The notes below the pieces were generated by a model. The model made no database searches, was not told the DNA's origin, and saw only the letters and a list, made by a program, of their open reading frames with translations. DNA of 64,000 nucleotides from NCBI GenBank assembly GCA_047623945.1, contig JBLHOT010000003.1, positions 45,870 through 109,869 on the forward strand, read 5' to 3'. Source of the stretch: Arcticibacterium sp047623945. Lineage in GTDB: Bacteria; Bacteroidota; Bacteroidia; Cytophagales; Spirosomataceae. Positions 1 to 8,600 of the stretch are shown here, in pieces. Position numbers and translations under genes: made by a program. Numbering within the stretch: position 1 is the stretch's first letter; each line of letters starts with the position of its first letter.

Positions 1-1
1 C

Positions 2-424
2 GGCCACATGCCGTCAAAGCATAATAGAGTTTTAGAGCGTAATATTGGAAAAGTAGAGCTTCTAAACTTAGCTACAGACATGAGAACTGCGTGGATAGGA
101 GAAACCTTACTTCCTGCTGATGGAAGTATTTCTACAACGGGCTTGGTCGCCGGAGCAAGCGAAGGAGACAAACTAGCCTTGGCCGTTTTTGACGAAGTAG
201 GAACGCTACTGGGGGATGGTATGGTATCTATGATTCGTATTTTAGATATAAAAACCACACTTATTGGTGGTGGACTTTCTGCCTCTTTTGATTACATATT
301 ACCAGCTGTAAATCGTCAATTGGATTTCTGGCTAACGGATTATTACAAAGATGGTTTGCAGGTAAAAAGAGCTACTCTAGCTAATGACGCTGGTCTTTTA
401 GGGGCTGCCAGTCTTTGTTTTTAG
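2..424 (+). CDS. ROK family sugar kinase, 3' part only
   Basis: This is the C-terminal half of a ROK (repressor/ORF/kinase) family protein, probably a cytoplasmic sugar kinase that phosphorylates a hexose with ATP. The reading frame is open from the first bases of the window, so the true start lies upstream. The visible residues GHM at the left edge fit the conserved ROK segment just before the zinc site, and the end shows the family's closing signature NDAGLLGAASL as well as IGGGLSASFDYILP. The cysteine-rich zinc motif that normally follows GHM (CxCGxxGCxE) is absent: the chain goes directly to PSKHNRVLERN. This points to a zinc-free ROK subgroup. The substrate cannot be told. The family call is firm; the kinase function is inferred from it. 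Confidence 0.85.
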   Translation, partial: GHMPSKHNRVLERNIGKVELLNLATDMRTAWIGETLLPADGSISTTGLVAGASEGDKLALAVFDEVGTLLGDGMVSMIRILDIKTTLIGGGLSASFDYILPAVNRQLDFWLTDYYKDGLQVKRATLANDAGLLGAASLCF

Positions 425-896
425 GCTATAGATTAACTTAAGTGATATGGCAAATACCACAAAAGGGATAACGCTTGGGTTCCATAGTTATTGATATTAT
501 GCCCTCTGGAGCGTTTTTCATGACACTCATAAATCTCACTCCAGTTATTGACCAACTGCCTTTTTTATAATTTGCATTAGGAAAGAGCTTACTGAAAAAG
601 AATTGAGTATTTTACTTTAATTAGTTTCTTCTTGTCCTAGCAGACGGCCCTTCATTTTTGTTTAGACAATACCATCACCAAAATAAACTTGCACTGTAAA
701 AATTCTTGTAAGAATGTTATGAAGAATGAATTTTAACCGTGCTTTAAACAATCTTTTGTCAATTCGGAATTCCCTCTTTTTATCTTACTTATTCAGTACC
801 CAGATCCAATAAGCCTCGTATTCCTAGGCAATGATTCTTAGCCTTGCTGTCATTATTCCTCACAGGAATAAATAGTTGAATATTCTCCTCTAAAAG
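425..896. other. Intergenic gap, no gene seen
   Basis: This stretch of about 470 bases is AT-rich and shows no open frame with coding character and no clear repeat. It must contain the promoter of the following lipoprotein gene, but I cannot point to a convincing TAnnTTTG element. Confidence 0.5.
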
Positions 897-1772
897 GTGA
901 TTTTTAATCATCTATACTCAACAAAAGCTAACGGATATCAGGCACTTTTTGCCAAATCCAAACTTCTTATTCCCCTTACCATTTTGCTTTCTATTAGTTT
1001 TTTGCACTGTAAAAGCGTGCCGAACTTGGGCATTATACCAGCGGATTTTGAAACAAATGTGAAAGGCAAACTTAAGTCTATAGCCAAAAAAGATTTGCTG
1101 AACCCAGAAAACTCGACAACAACTCTATTTGACTATACTTTCAGTGGTGATGTCAAACAAATTTTTACGACCGATGCTTCAGGAGATACTACTAGCCAGT
1201 GTGTGTTTTATTGGAATGATGAAAAAAACCTAGACAAAGACAGTACTTTTTTATTTAGCAAGGGCGAAACCGAAATAAAAGCAAGAGAATACCTCTATGA
1301 AGCTGGCAAATTAGTAGAAGTCATAGAAACTACTTTACCAGAATACGAAGTTCTTATTTATAAATACGCCTATTCTTACGATGGAAACATAGAGAAAGTA
1401 GAAATACAAAAGGACTTTAATGGCAACTACATAACGCTAGGAAAGGGAGACTTTCAGTGGGAAAAAGGGAATTTGATTGCTCTCAAAGATAATTTAGACA
1501 TAGGCCAATATGAAGAATACACCTATCAATACGATGGCACTGATAACTATCTCAACCTATTTTTAGAAACAGAATTCCCTCTCTTTAGATTTGACGCGGC
1601 CTTTCTAAGCAAAAACAACTTGGTAGCCATGAAATCAAATTTCCGTAACCAATTGCTGAAGATAGACACCGAATTTGGAGAAGAAAACAGGCCGTTAAAA
1701 AGAACCATGACCCAACTTAAGGGCAACCAATGGCAAGCCGTTAAAAATGAGGTGTGTGCTTATTGGGAATAG
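897..1772 (+). CDS. Probable lipoprotein of unknown function
   Basis: This encodes a 291-residue protein I cannot assign to a named function. A stop codon at 891-893 in frame limits the N-terminus, so GTG at 897 is the most likely start; there is no nearby ATG. A hydrophobic segment (about residues 22-36) leads to Cys38 in the context SFLHC, which looks like a lipoprotein signal although His at -1 is not classical. The mature part contains several short repeats with aromatic pairs (YEYTYQYDG, YKYAYSYDG), reminiscent of the YD-type repeats of DUF4595-like Bacteroidota lipoproteins. It is probably anchored in the periplasm or on the cell surface. The gene stands alone, with a REP-like palindrome just after it. 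Confidence 0.6.
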   Translation: MIFNHLYSTKANGYQALFAKSKLLIPLTILLSISFLHCKSVPNLGIIPADFETNVKGKLKSIAKKDLLNPENSTTTLFDYTFSGDVKQIFTTDASGDTTSQCVFYWNDEKNLDKDSTFLFSKGETEIKAREYLYEAGKLVEVIETTLPEYEVLIYKYAYSYDGNIEKVEIQKDFNGNYITLGKGDFQWEKGNLIALKDNLDIGQYEEYTYQYDGTDNYLNLFLETEFPLFRFDAAFLSKNNLVAMKSNFRNQLLKIDTEFGEENRPLKRTMTQLKGNQWQAVKNEVCAYWE

Positions 1773-1784
1773 TTAGATTTTCCT

Positions 1785-1813
1785 CAGCCGAGTCTCCTTT
1801 AGGGACTCTGCGG
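1785..1813. repeat. REP-like palindrome, family A
   Basis: The element carries CCGAGTC followed nine bases later by GACTC, with CTGCGG after it. It belongs to the same family as the elements near 2472, 11588, 13805, 13862, 14155 and 15047. It lies directly beside the RAYT transposase gene. Confidence 0.6.
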
Positions 1814-1883
1814 TATTTCAATTTCACCCTATAAACGTTTTATAATGTCAAGTCTTAATTCTTTTATCTGCTTCATTTAACTC

Positions 1884-2393
1884 CTAATATCTTGCAGATG
1901 AATGTTCATACTCAAGAAAACCTTCGGCCAACTTCCATTTGCCACTTAATGGATTTAGATGCATGTATTTAAGCTTTATCAATGTAAACTTTTCAGATAG
2001 ACATAATTGTGCATCAAAAGAAGGCTGAAAGACATTATGGATCTTTCCATTTTTATTTTCTCTGTAAGTGACATATTTTTCCAGTAGTTCTAACGTTTCA
2101 ACGTCTTTTTGCTCTTTTAAACGTTTTATTATTTCATAGGTAAGAAACCTTTTGCAGTTTCCGATCACTATATCTAGGTCTTTGGAATCTGTCGGTAGAT
2201 AAATCATACAGTGGATATGATTTGGTAATAGTACGTATCCTGCTGTTTTTATTCCTTGTAACTCCATATAGGTAAACCACTTGTAAATATTATCATACAA
2301 AGAAGTTTTCTCAAATAATGGCAACCATTTATAGCATGTAAAGGTTACAAAAAACAATGCTTCCTTTTCATGTCTTTTTACTTTTACGGACAT
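1884..2393 (-). CDS. REP-associated tyrosine transposase (RAYT, Y1_Tnp)
   Basis: This is a single-domain HUH nuclease of the Y1/TnpA_REP class, which nicks single-stranded DNA at REP palindromes through a tyrosine. The sequence shows the HUH motif in LLPNHIHCMI and the family's closing block KYMHLNPLSGKW...EYEHSSARY, whose first tyrosine is the likely nucleophile. I place the start at Met20 of the longest frame (MSVKVKRHEKEALFF), where similarity to the family begins. That gives about 169 residues, a normal length. Family A palindromes flank the gene (1785-1813 and 2472-2492). The first 18 or so codons and the upstream DNA are duplicated upstream at 2503-2629. The gene appears intact and may be active. 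Confidence 0.85.
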   Translation of the reverse strand: MSVKVKRHEKEALFFVTFTCYKWLPLFEKTSLYDNIYKWFTYMELQGIKTAGYVLLPNHIHCMIYLPTDSKDLDIVIGNCKRFLTYEIIKRLKEQKDVETLELLEKYVTYRENKNGKIHNVFQPSFDAQLCLSEKFTLIKLKYMHLNPLSGKWKLAEGFLEYEHSSARY

Positions 2394-2465
2394 GTGTAAA
2401 TTTAAAAAATGAGACCGCATTTTCATAATAGCATTCTTAGAGCTTTTCAAATATGGATACGGTGG
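2340..2465. repeat. Direct duplication around the transposase start, copy 1
   Basis: About 126 bases covering the first codons of the RAYT gene and its upstream DNA. It is nearly identical to 2503-2629; the two copies differ at only a handful of positions. Confidence 0.9.
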
Positions 2466-2471
2466 ACTTTA

Positions 2472-2492
2472 GGAGTCCCTAACGGAGACTCC
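2472..2492. repeat. REP-like palindrome, family A
   Basis: GGAGTC and GACTCC form a six-base inverted repeat around CCTAACGGA. The element sits exactly between the two copies of the 126-base duplication. It closely resembles the GTCCCTGACGGAGACTC element near 14157. Confidence 0.7.
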
Positions 2493-2502
2493 GAAAGGGG
2501 AA

Positions 2503-2629
2503 AAAGGTTACAAAAAACAATGCTTCCCTTTCATGTCTTTTTACTTTTACGGACATGTGTAAATTTAAAAAATGAGACCATGTTTTCATAATAGCGTTCT
2601 TAGAGCTTTTCAAATATGGATACAGTGGA
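2503..2629. repeat. Direct duplication around the transposase start, copy 2
   Basis: This is the second copy of the block at 2340-2465. On the minus strand it still encodes the transposase N-terminus (MSVKVKRHEREALFFVTF) and then runs into the palindrome and a stop. It is therefore a 5' fragment of a RAYT gene or a duplicated promoter region. Confidence 0.9.
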
Positions 2630-2633
2630 AACG

Positions 2634-3179
2634 CTAGAGACAACCTTTGCAAGTCTTTTTGACCCTAATTGGACTAAGAAAGAAGTACTCTTTACGGCCT
2701 TCTTCAAACAAATTCTCTAACGCTTTAAAAGAATTATCATAAGAATAATTATTCCTGTTACTTCTAAAGTCGCAAACTACTGGCATGAGGTAAAATCCAT
2801 CAAACCGTTCATCCAAAGATATACAGAAATTATCCGACTGTAGAATTTCAAATATTTCAGTCCTAATACTATCTGCCTTTTGGTATAGGTCAAATATCAT
2901 TCTTAAACCTTCGGCACTTTCTGCTGGAAGATACTTGTCATAATCTACTTTTTTTACCTGCCAGTCGTTGACCCATATAGAATCTAAAGTTCCCGAGGCA
3001 TTGACTTTAAACTTTACGAATGTGGTCAATTTTACACTGTCATACTTAATACTCCTTCCTTTTAGATTCTTTGAGAGATAGTTGCCTAATTCATTGATAG
3101 TTATGCACTCTTGTGCATAACCATTGAAGGACATAATCACAAAAATAAATAAAACCTTGTTTGACATTTTAAACTTCAT
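2634..3179 (-). CDS. Small exported protein, partner of the HExxH protein
   Basis: This is an unrecognised 181-residue protein. A signal peptide is evident (MKFKMSNKVLFIFVIMSFNG, cleavage likely after YAQ), so the product is probably periplasmic or outer-membrane associated. The segment TTFVKFKVNASGTLDSIWV resembles the beta-strand pattern of TonB C-terminal-like folds, but this is a weak impression. The protein ends KKTCKGCL. The gene begins 8 bases after the HExxH gene and is surely co-transcribed with it. A decayed paralogue with matching start (AQEC...) and end (KRKCKNCL) lies at 14301-14843, again next to a remnant of the same partner. A protective or immunity role for the partner protein is possible but is only inferred from this fixed pairing. 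Confidence 0.6.
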   Translation of the reverse strand: MKFKMSNKVLFIFVIMSFNGYAQECITINELGNYLSKNLKGRSIKYDSVKLTTFVKFKVNASGTLDSIWVNDWQVKKVDYDKYLPAESAEGLRMIFDLYQKADSIRTEIFEILQSDNFCISLDERFDGFYLMPVVCDFRSNRNNYSYDNSFKALENLFEEGRKEYFFLSPIRVKKTCKGCL

Positions 3180-3187
3180 TGTAAAAT

Positions 3188-4435
3188 CTACTCGTTACAT
3201 CTCGTTCCATTATTTATATAAGTTGACAGTACAGAATTTAATTCGGCTTGAGTAATTTTAAATTTTCCTAACAAATAGTTATAAACAGTATCATTTGGAT
3301 TTGCATCTAAAACTTGCTCCTCTAATGCCTTTAAGCCTAAAACAATCATTTGACGTTCATTGGCACCATATACTTCATGCAAATACTTTGCTGTTTCATT
3401 CAAATAGTTTGATAGCATATAAATATGCTGCAATTCCTCAACTTCATCAGTACTAGGCGGAAATAATTCAGGTTTTGCTGAATAATAAGCATGTAACATT
3501 TCATGAATAAAAGCAATGTATTCCTTAGAATATCCACTTAACGTATAAGCGTTCAAATTTATTTCGACATCTAATGACGTTAGGTTTTCCCCTACTTTTT
3601 TTATGTCAATTATTTGAGTTTCTCCAAGGTTTCCTGAAGCAGGAAGGTCATCTTTAAATGTTACGTTGAAGTTAATCGGATCTTCAAAGATATCGTTGAA
3701 CATCTTTCTTATTTTATTCTCAATATTATTCGCATTTATTTCATTATAGACGACTTTCAAGCACTGATTAGTTAACTCATCTTTTATTTTAGCCGTATTG
3801 GACAGTATGTCATTGTTACACTCCCCATCCCCAATCCTAAGAAACGCTTCTCCATCTCCACTACTACGTGTAAAACTAACCGTTTTTCCATTCACCATCC
3901 TTGGTGCCGTACCTCTACCCCAGCTATTCCATAGGGTTTGCATGGTACTTTCTGCCATGTAGGTTTCTTGGTTATGAGATAATAACTCGTCTGTGGCGGT
4001 TAAGCCTGCTGTTTTTATATCTTCCAAAATATCTGGGCCATCTGCTCCAGTAGAGCAAGGGCTTCCCGGGCCTGGAACACAATCAGCATATTGATCTTTC
4101 GGGGCATCGTAAAGTCCAATGACTTCTTGCTGTATTATCTCTTCATTATTCTCGAAGAACTCATCCACTGCCTCATCAAAGGCCGCTTTTTCGGCTATTG
4201 ATAAAGTAGGTCCCGTGTAATTTATCATATTACAGGCGATATTACCCATTTCTTCGCTATCTGGTACACCGTCAGTGGCGTTCTCTTTTTCTGTCGCATA
4301 ATCACTAAAGTCTCCTGCCGGATCTGTACTTGTGCTAATATTGTTTGATACACCCCCTGGCAGATGATTTTTAAGCATATCTGCTATAAGCTTATTTAAG
4401 AAAGGCTTAAGGGAGTATAATATAGGCCTCCTCAT
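3188..4435 (-). CDS. Putative zinc metallopeptidase-like protein (HExxH), possible effector module
   Basis: This encodes a 415-residue protein with no signal peptide. The C-terminal half carries a zinc-protease style helix FIHEMLHAYY (His311, Glu312, His315); candidates for a third ligand are His337 in EELQHIYM or His353. The N-terminal half is acidic and low in recognisable structure, with a cysteine/glycine/proline patch near residues 119-130. An in-frame TGA two codons upstream fixes the left limit at this ATG. The frame looks like the C-terminal module of a larger surface or polymorphic-toxin protein whose front is missing. The last 37 residues match the remnant at 14851-14970. Enzymatic function is inferred from the motif only; the toxin interpretation rests on architecture and pairing. 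Confidence 0.6.
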   Translation of the reverse strand: MRRPILYSLKPFLNKLIADMLKNHLPGGVSNNISTSTDPAGDFSDYATEKENATDGVPDSEEMGNIACNMINYTGPTLSIAEKAAFDEAVDEFFENNEEIIQQEVIGLYDAPKDQYADCVPGPGSPCSTGADGPDILEDIKTAGLTATDELLSHNQETYMAESTMQTLWNSWGRGTAPRMVNGKTVSFTRSSGDGEAFLRIGDGECNNDILSNTAKIKDELTNQCLKVVYNEINANNIENKIRKMFNDIFEDPINFNVTFKDDLPASGNLGETQIIDIKKVGENLTSLDVEINLNAYTLSGYSKEYIAFIHEMLHAYYSAKPELFPPSTDEVEELQHIYMLSNYLNETAKYLHEVYGANERQMIVLGLKALEEQVLDANPNDTVYNYLLGKFKITQAELNSVLSTYINNGTRCNE

Positions 4436-4916
4436 TTGTCATTATTGACTTCGAGAATCAGCCATAGGCTTACCCTTAACTGGTTCAAAATTGCTGTGGC
4501 AAGACAGGCCATGAGGAAGCTATTAGATGTCCTGGGTTCACATAAAAGAAACCCTCCATAATGTTGGACTCTTTTGGCTTTCTACCAATTCAATAAATAG
4601 TGTTTACCCTACGTTTTAATTTTTGTGCTTGCTAAATGCGTTTTTTTATCTGGTCCTTTGTATTCATTTCCAGAAAGGAAACTTACACCTTTAGGGAAAT
4701 CAGCAGCAAAAGCAAAACTGGTTAAGTTCTCTGTATAAGGCTTATTCTAGCTTCCAAAGACGTTATAATTTTGTTTAACACAAGATGTGTGGCGGCTGTT
4801 TAGTTCAACAAATTTTCTATTGAATATAAGCCCCTCGTAAAAAACTAAATTTCCTCAATGCAACCACTCTCTCAATCCTCACATCTAGGCTGCGAACACT
4901 ATTACCAATACAGATT
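4436..4916. other. Intergenic gap with a possible coding remnant
   Basis: This 480-base gap has no intact gene. On the minus strand, 4609-4746 is open for 45 codons and reads like protein (ENLTSFAFAADFPKGVSF), without a good start. It could be the remains of a gene that once lay in front of the HExxH frame. Confidence 0.3.
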
Positions 4917-5651
4917 ATGAAAAAGCTATTTAAAAACTTAACAATTACATTTTTATCCCTAGGCCTAACAACCGCTATTGCACAAGACTACAAAGACGAC
5001 GACTATGAACTCTACGATAGTGAACGCCAGAGAAACTATGATCATGGATCCAAGAACAGGAAGTCTTCCAGTATGTTTAGCAAAAAAGATTTTGGCCTTG
5101 TGCTGGCCATCAATAGTTTTGACAAAGCCGTGGATATGCCCGATCTCAATACTTGGCAATCTAGGTATGTGGCTCTTCAGTGGAGAAAAAATCACAGACT
5201 ACTCACAGGAAGACAGATAGATGTGGCCTTGGGCACCGGTTTAGAGTTGGCCTGGAACAACTTCATGATGCAGCATGATGAACAATACTTCGAGTTTGAT
5301 GGTATAACAGACTTTGATTTACTGGATTCTCCTGTACAAAAATCAAAACTGGTGGTGAACTCCTTAAACCTACCTGTCATGCTTCAATTTGGTTTTAAAG
5401 AAAGCAACTTCAGGCTAGGCATCGGTGCCTATGCTGGTGTTCGAATCAACAGTTATCAAAAGGTTCAGGAGGCCAACGACGCGAAATTTAAAGAAAAGAG
5501 TGACTATAATCTTCGCAAGTTCAACTATGGTTTAATGGCCGAATTGGGCAGAGGAGACGTAAGGCTATTCGCCAAATATGATGGCCTTCCTATGTTTAAC
5601 GATAATAACCCGATTAATGCTAATGTCTTTAGTTTGGGTCTCAGGTTGTAA
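4917..5651 (+). CDS. Outer-membrane beta-barrel protein (PorT/OMP_b-brl type)
   Basis: This is a 244-residue exported protein with a clear signal peptide (MKKLFKNLTITFLSLGLTTA, cleavage near IAQ). A short charged linker follows, then alternating strands typical of the small outer-membrane beta-barrels of Bacteroidota (for example SLNLPVMLQFGFK, FRLGIGAYAGVRI, FNYGLMAELG), ending in NVFSLGLRL with the usual hydrophobic end. It probably sits in the outer membrane; the specific role is unknown. It is monocistronic and ends in a bidirectional terminator shared with the convergent reductase gene. Confidence 0.7.
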   Translation: MKKLFKNLTITFLSLGLTTAIAQDYKDDDYELYDSERQRNYDHGSKNRKSSSMFSKKDFGLVLAINSFDKAVDMPDLNTWQSRYVALQWRKNHRLLTGRQIDVALGTGLELAWNNFMMQHDEQYFEFDGITDFDLLDSPVQKSKLVVNSLNLPVMLQFGFKESNFRLGIGAYAGVRINSYQKVQEANDAKFKEKSDYNLRKFNYGLMAELGRGDVRLFAKYDGLPMFNDNNPINANVFSLGLRL

Positions 5652-5683
5652 GCTTTAAGCCATATACTCCTTATGCCTGGAGC

Positions 5684-5720
5684 AAAAAAGACTTTGGAAC
5701 CGTATCCAAAGTCATTTTTT
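5684..5720. terminator. Bidirectional terminator
   Basis: GACTTTGGA (5690-5698) pairs perfectly with TCCAAAGTC (5705-5713) around a six-base loop. A run of A lies before it and a run of T after it, so it can serve both convergent genes. Confidence 0.85.
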
Positions 5721-6774
5721 ATTCTATTTCTATGGTTACGCCTTCTGTGGTAGGATGACCTACGCAGGTTAGTACAAAACCATCCTTTATTTCTGCTTCT
5801 GTTAAGCCATCGTCTTCGTCCATTATAACTTTGCCAGTGATGCACTTTCCTAAGCATGCCGTACACATTCCTGCCTGACAAGAATACGGTAAATCAATAT
5901 CCTGCTCCAAAGCCGCTTCAAGTATTGATTGATGTGGCTCCACACTAAACGTGTAACTATCTCCATCATAATTAACAGTGACTTCTTGCTTCTTTAAGCC
6001 TTCGTCTTCTGTTTCGGGCTCACTTTCTCCCATCATAGGAGCATTAAAGCTCTCCCTATGTATTCTTTCCTTAGGAACATCAAACATACCTAAAGCAGAA
6101 ACCACATCATCCATCATCTCTGAAGGCCCACATAAATAAAACTCCTCACTCTTAAAATGAACATTACGTTCTTTCAAGATCATCACCACGTTTGCCTTTG
6201 TGATTCTGCCTCTTTCTCCGGCCCAGTTATCGTCTGGCTGAGTTAGTAATTTGGCTACTTGTAATCTGTCGGCATACTGTGCCTCAAGCATCATTAATGC
6301 CTTCCTGAATATGATCTTATCTACCGTTCTGTTTCCATAAACTAAGGTCACCTTAGATTTAGGCTCCATTTTTAGCGTAGTCTTTAGCATAGACATCAGC
6401 GGTGTAATACCACTGCCCGCTCCTATGAGTACTAAATGTCTTTCGTTCTCGGCTTTAGGCTCTACCACAAAATGACCCATAGGTTCTACGGCCTCTATAA
6501 AATCCCCTGTTTTTATATTATCACAGAGATAGTTAGAAACCAAGCCGCCTTCTACCCTCTTAATGGTAACCGCCACGGCCGTATCTGCATGTGGAGACGA
6601 AGACATGGAATAGCTCCTCCTGACTTTTTTTCCTTCATCTGCTGGAACAATTAAGGTCAGAAACTGACCTGCTTTATATTTGATTTGCTCTGCAAGCGGA
6701 TGCCAAAATTCAATGGTGATGGCGTCACTTGTTTCTTTAACAATGTCTTTGACTTGTAAAAAATAGGTCTTCAT
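5719..6774 (-). CDS. Ferredoxin-NADP reductase-like protein with 2Fe-2S domain (PaaE-like)
   Basis: This 351-residue cytoplasmic electron-transfer protein has three modules in order: an FAD-binding barrel with RRSYSMSS (residues 52-59), an NAD(P)-binding domain beginning GAGSGITPLMSM (118-129), and a C-terminal plant-type 2Fe-2S ferredoxin. The cluster cysteines are visible as C299-x4-C304-x2-C307 and C337. This is the arrangement of PaaE, the reductase subunit of phenylacetyl-CoA epoxidase, and of related hydroxylase reductases. No paaABCD genes are nearby, so it may serve another oxygenase or desaturase. The gene is single and convergent with the outer-membrane protein gene. The family is certain; the pathway is not. 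Confidence 0.85.
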   Translation of the reverse strand: MKTYFLQVKDIVKETSDAITIEFWHPLAEQIKYKAGQFLTLIVPADEGKKVRRSYSMSSSPHADTAVAVTIKRVEGGLVSNYLCDNIKTGDFIEAVEPMGHFVVEPKAENERHLVLIGAGSGITPLMSMLKTTLKMEPKSKVTLVYGNRTVDKIIFRKALMMLEAQYADRLQVAKLLTQPDDNWAGERGRITKANVVMILKERNVHFKSEEFYLCGPSEMMDDVVSALGMFDVPKERIHRESFNAPMMGESEPETEDEGLKKQEVTVNYDGDSYTFSVEPHQSILEAALEQDIDLPYSCQAGMCTACLGKCITGKVIMDEDDGLTEAEIKDGFVLTCVGHPTTEGVTIEIE

Positions 6775-7322
6775 TTAGTATCTGTTCATCAATGAATAAT
6801 TTCCACAAAAATACTACGCAAAGACGGTTTCACCATTGGAGAGGGTGAATGAAAGTGGTTTTCTTTTGGCTAATGGAAATTTGATGTCGCCTTTGTCTTA
6901 CAAAAGACTTTTGTTAACATTAATGCCTTAGACAAGTCTGCTTGTTTCTACAATGTAAGATTAAATTAAAAGCCTGGTTTTTCTTTCGTGGCTTAAGTCA
7001 AACCACAGAACCCACAAATGAGACTTGGCTAATGAGAAGTGAATCCTTCATTTGACGTCAAAAGACCGCCAAACACCACACCTAGGTCACAAACCTAGGA
7101 GAACGGAGTATTACACTTTAACAGAGCAAAAGCTTAGAGACTAGAAGCCATATCCACAATATTGGCACTAATAGAAAAAGAAGCAAAATGAAAACGTTAC
7201 AACGGAAGTAGTAACTTAAGATTATTGATTTATTGTCCTAAAAATTGGGAGCACCACATTCATTGTAATAGCCAAAAAAGTTTAAACTAATTTGTAAAAT
7301 GTTATTTACCAAACACTGATAT
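6775..7322. other. Intergenic gap with degenerate repeats
   Basis: No gene is seen. It holds a one-armed version of the family A palindrome at about 7010-7035 (CACAAATGAGACTTGGCTAA) and the family C repeat at 7062-7115. It also carries the promoter region of the esterase/lyase pair. Confidence 0.5.
7062..7115. repeat. Family C direct repeat, left copy
   Basis: The block starting AGACCGCCAAAC and ending AGTATTACA recurs at 10931-10988 in the same orientation with scattered differences. The two copies bracket the two-gene esterase/lyase-like unit. Confidence 0.6.
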
Positions 7323-8549
7323 ATGGTTAAATTATTTCCTTTAAAAACATTTATTCTTTCTATGATCAGCCTTATGATTTCTTGTCAAGGCAGTAATGAA
7401 GTAGAAGAATCAAAAAATGAGACTTTAACAGAAAAGTCGAAAGCCGGTCAAATTTATCACCTCACAGAAGCTGAGGGTAAGAAATATCTTCACGAGCTTA
7501 GACAATCACTCTCAAGTCAGGAAGACTGGCAAAAAAGGGCTAAAGAAATTCGATCATATCTATTGAAGACAACAGGTTTAGACCCTCTTCCTGAAAAATG
7601 TCCACTTAATCCCATATTTGGAGATATAAGAAAATTTGATGGCTATCAGGTTCAAAATGTGGCATTTGAAAGTCTTTCCGGTGTTTACGTTACGGGTTCA
7701 TTGTATAGCCCTTTAACGGCGACGGAAAAACCAGCTGGTATACTTAGTCCACATGGACATTGGCCAAACAGAGAGGATTATGGTCGGTACAGAACAGATG
7801 TACAAAACCGATGTGCCTCGATGGCACGTATGGGAGCTCTTGTTTTTTCTTATGACATGGTGGGGTATGGACAGCTTGCAGAATTAGGCTGGGTTCATGA
7901 AGCTCCAGAAACCATGAAATTACAAATTTGGAATAGTATCAGGTCTGTTGATTTCCTACTTAGTTTAGGTGTAGATCCCAAGCGGATTGCTAGCACTGGT
8001 GCTTCAGGTGGAGGAACCCAGACATTTCATTTATCTGCGGTAGATCCAAGAATTTCAGTTTCCGTTCCAGTCGTAATGGTTTCATATCGTCACTTTGGGG
8101 GCTGTGTCTGCGAACTAGGTATGGACATACAGAAAAGTGGAAAATTTAAATATAACAATGCAGAGATTGCTGCATGCGTAGCACCTAATCCTTTGCTTCT
8201 AGTTTCTGTTGGAACGGATGCCACCGAATTTACACCTAATGTTGAATTTCCGTTCGAGCAGTATATATATAGCTTATTCGGTAAATCTGAAATGGCTGAA
8301 AATGCACATTTTCCGGAAGAGGATCATGGATACGAGGCAAGTAAAAGAGCCGCTGTCTATCCTTTTTTGGCGAAGCATCTAGACCTTGATCTTTCAGCGG
8401 TTTTTAATAACGATGGAAGCTTGAACGAAGATGGGATCACCATTGAAAAAATTGAAGCCCTTTACCCTTTTGATGAAAAGCATCCATTTCCAAAAGAAGG
8501 CATAAAAACTAACAAAGATGTGGTATGGAACTGGAAAGGTAACTTATAA
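7323..8549 (+). CDS. Lipoprotein alpha/beta hydrolase, acetyl-xylan-esterase/dienelactone-hydrolase type
   Basis: This is a 408-residue lipoprotein: the signal peptide ends in LMISC, with Cys21 as the lipidated residue. The body is an alpha/beta hydrolase. The nucleophile elbow is GASGGGTQT with Ser228; a late EEDHGYEASKR offers the catalytic histidine; the oxyanion region is probably SPHGHWP. Family relatives are annotated as acetylxylan or related carbohydrate esterases of Bacteroidota. The product probably works in the periplasm or on the outer surface to remove acyl groups from plant polysaccharide. It forms a unit with the FG-GAP lipoprotein 51 bases downstream, and family C repeats flank the pair. 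The substrate is inferred. Confidence 0.75.
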   Translation: MVKLFPLKTFILSMISLMISCQGSNEVEESKNETLTEKSKAGQIYHLTEAEGKKYLHELRQSLSSQEDWQKRAKEIRSYLLKTTGLDPLPEKCPLNPIFGDIRKFDGYQVQNVAFESLSGVYVTGSLYSPLTATEKPAGILSPHGHWPNREDYGRYRTDVQNRCASMARMGALVFSYDMVGYGQLAELGWVHEAPETMKLQIWNSIRSVDFLLSLGVDPKRIASTGASGGGTQTFHLSAVDPRISVSVPVVMVSYRHFGGCVCELGMDIQKSGKFKYNNAEIAACVAPNPLLLVSVGTDATEFTPNVEFPFEQYIYSLFGKSEMAENAHFPEEDHGYEASKRAAVYPFLAKHLDLDLSAVFNNDGSLNEDGITIEKIEALYPFDEKHPFPKEGIKTNKDVVWNWKGNL

Positions 8550-8600
8550 ACTCAACCGATAAAAACGAAATATAACATAGACCCTTATACCAATTATTAT

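Noticed and set aside
4609..4746. Forty-five open codons upstream of the HExxH gene
   Set aside because: It reads somewhat like protein but has no start and no recognisable relation; kept only as a comment on the gap.
5525..5881. Minus-strand frame of 118 codons overlapping the outer-membrane protein and reductase genes
   Set aside because: It crosses a strong terminator and two well-supported genes, and its composition is not protein-like.
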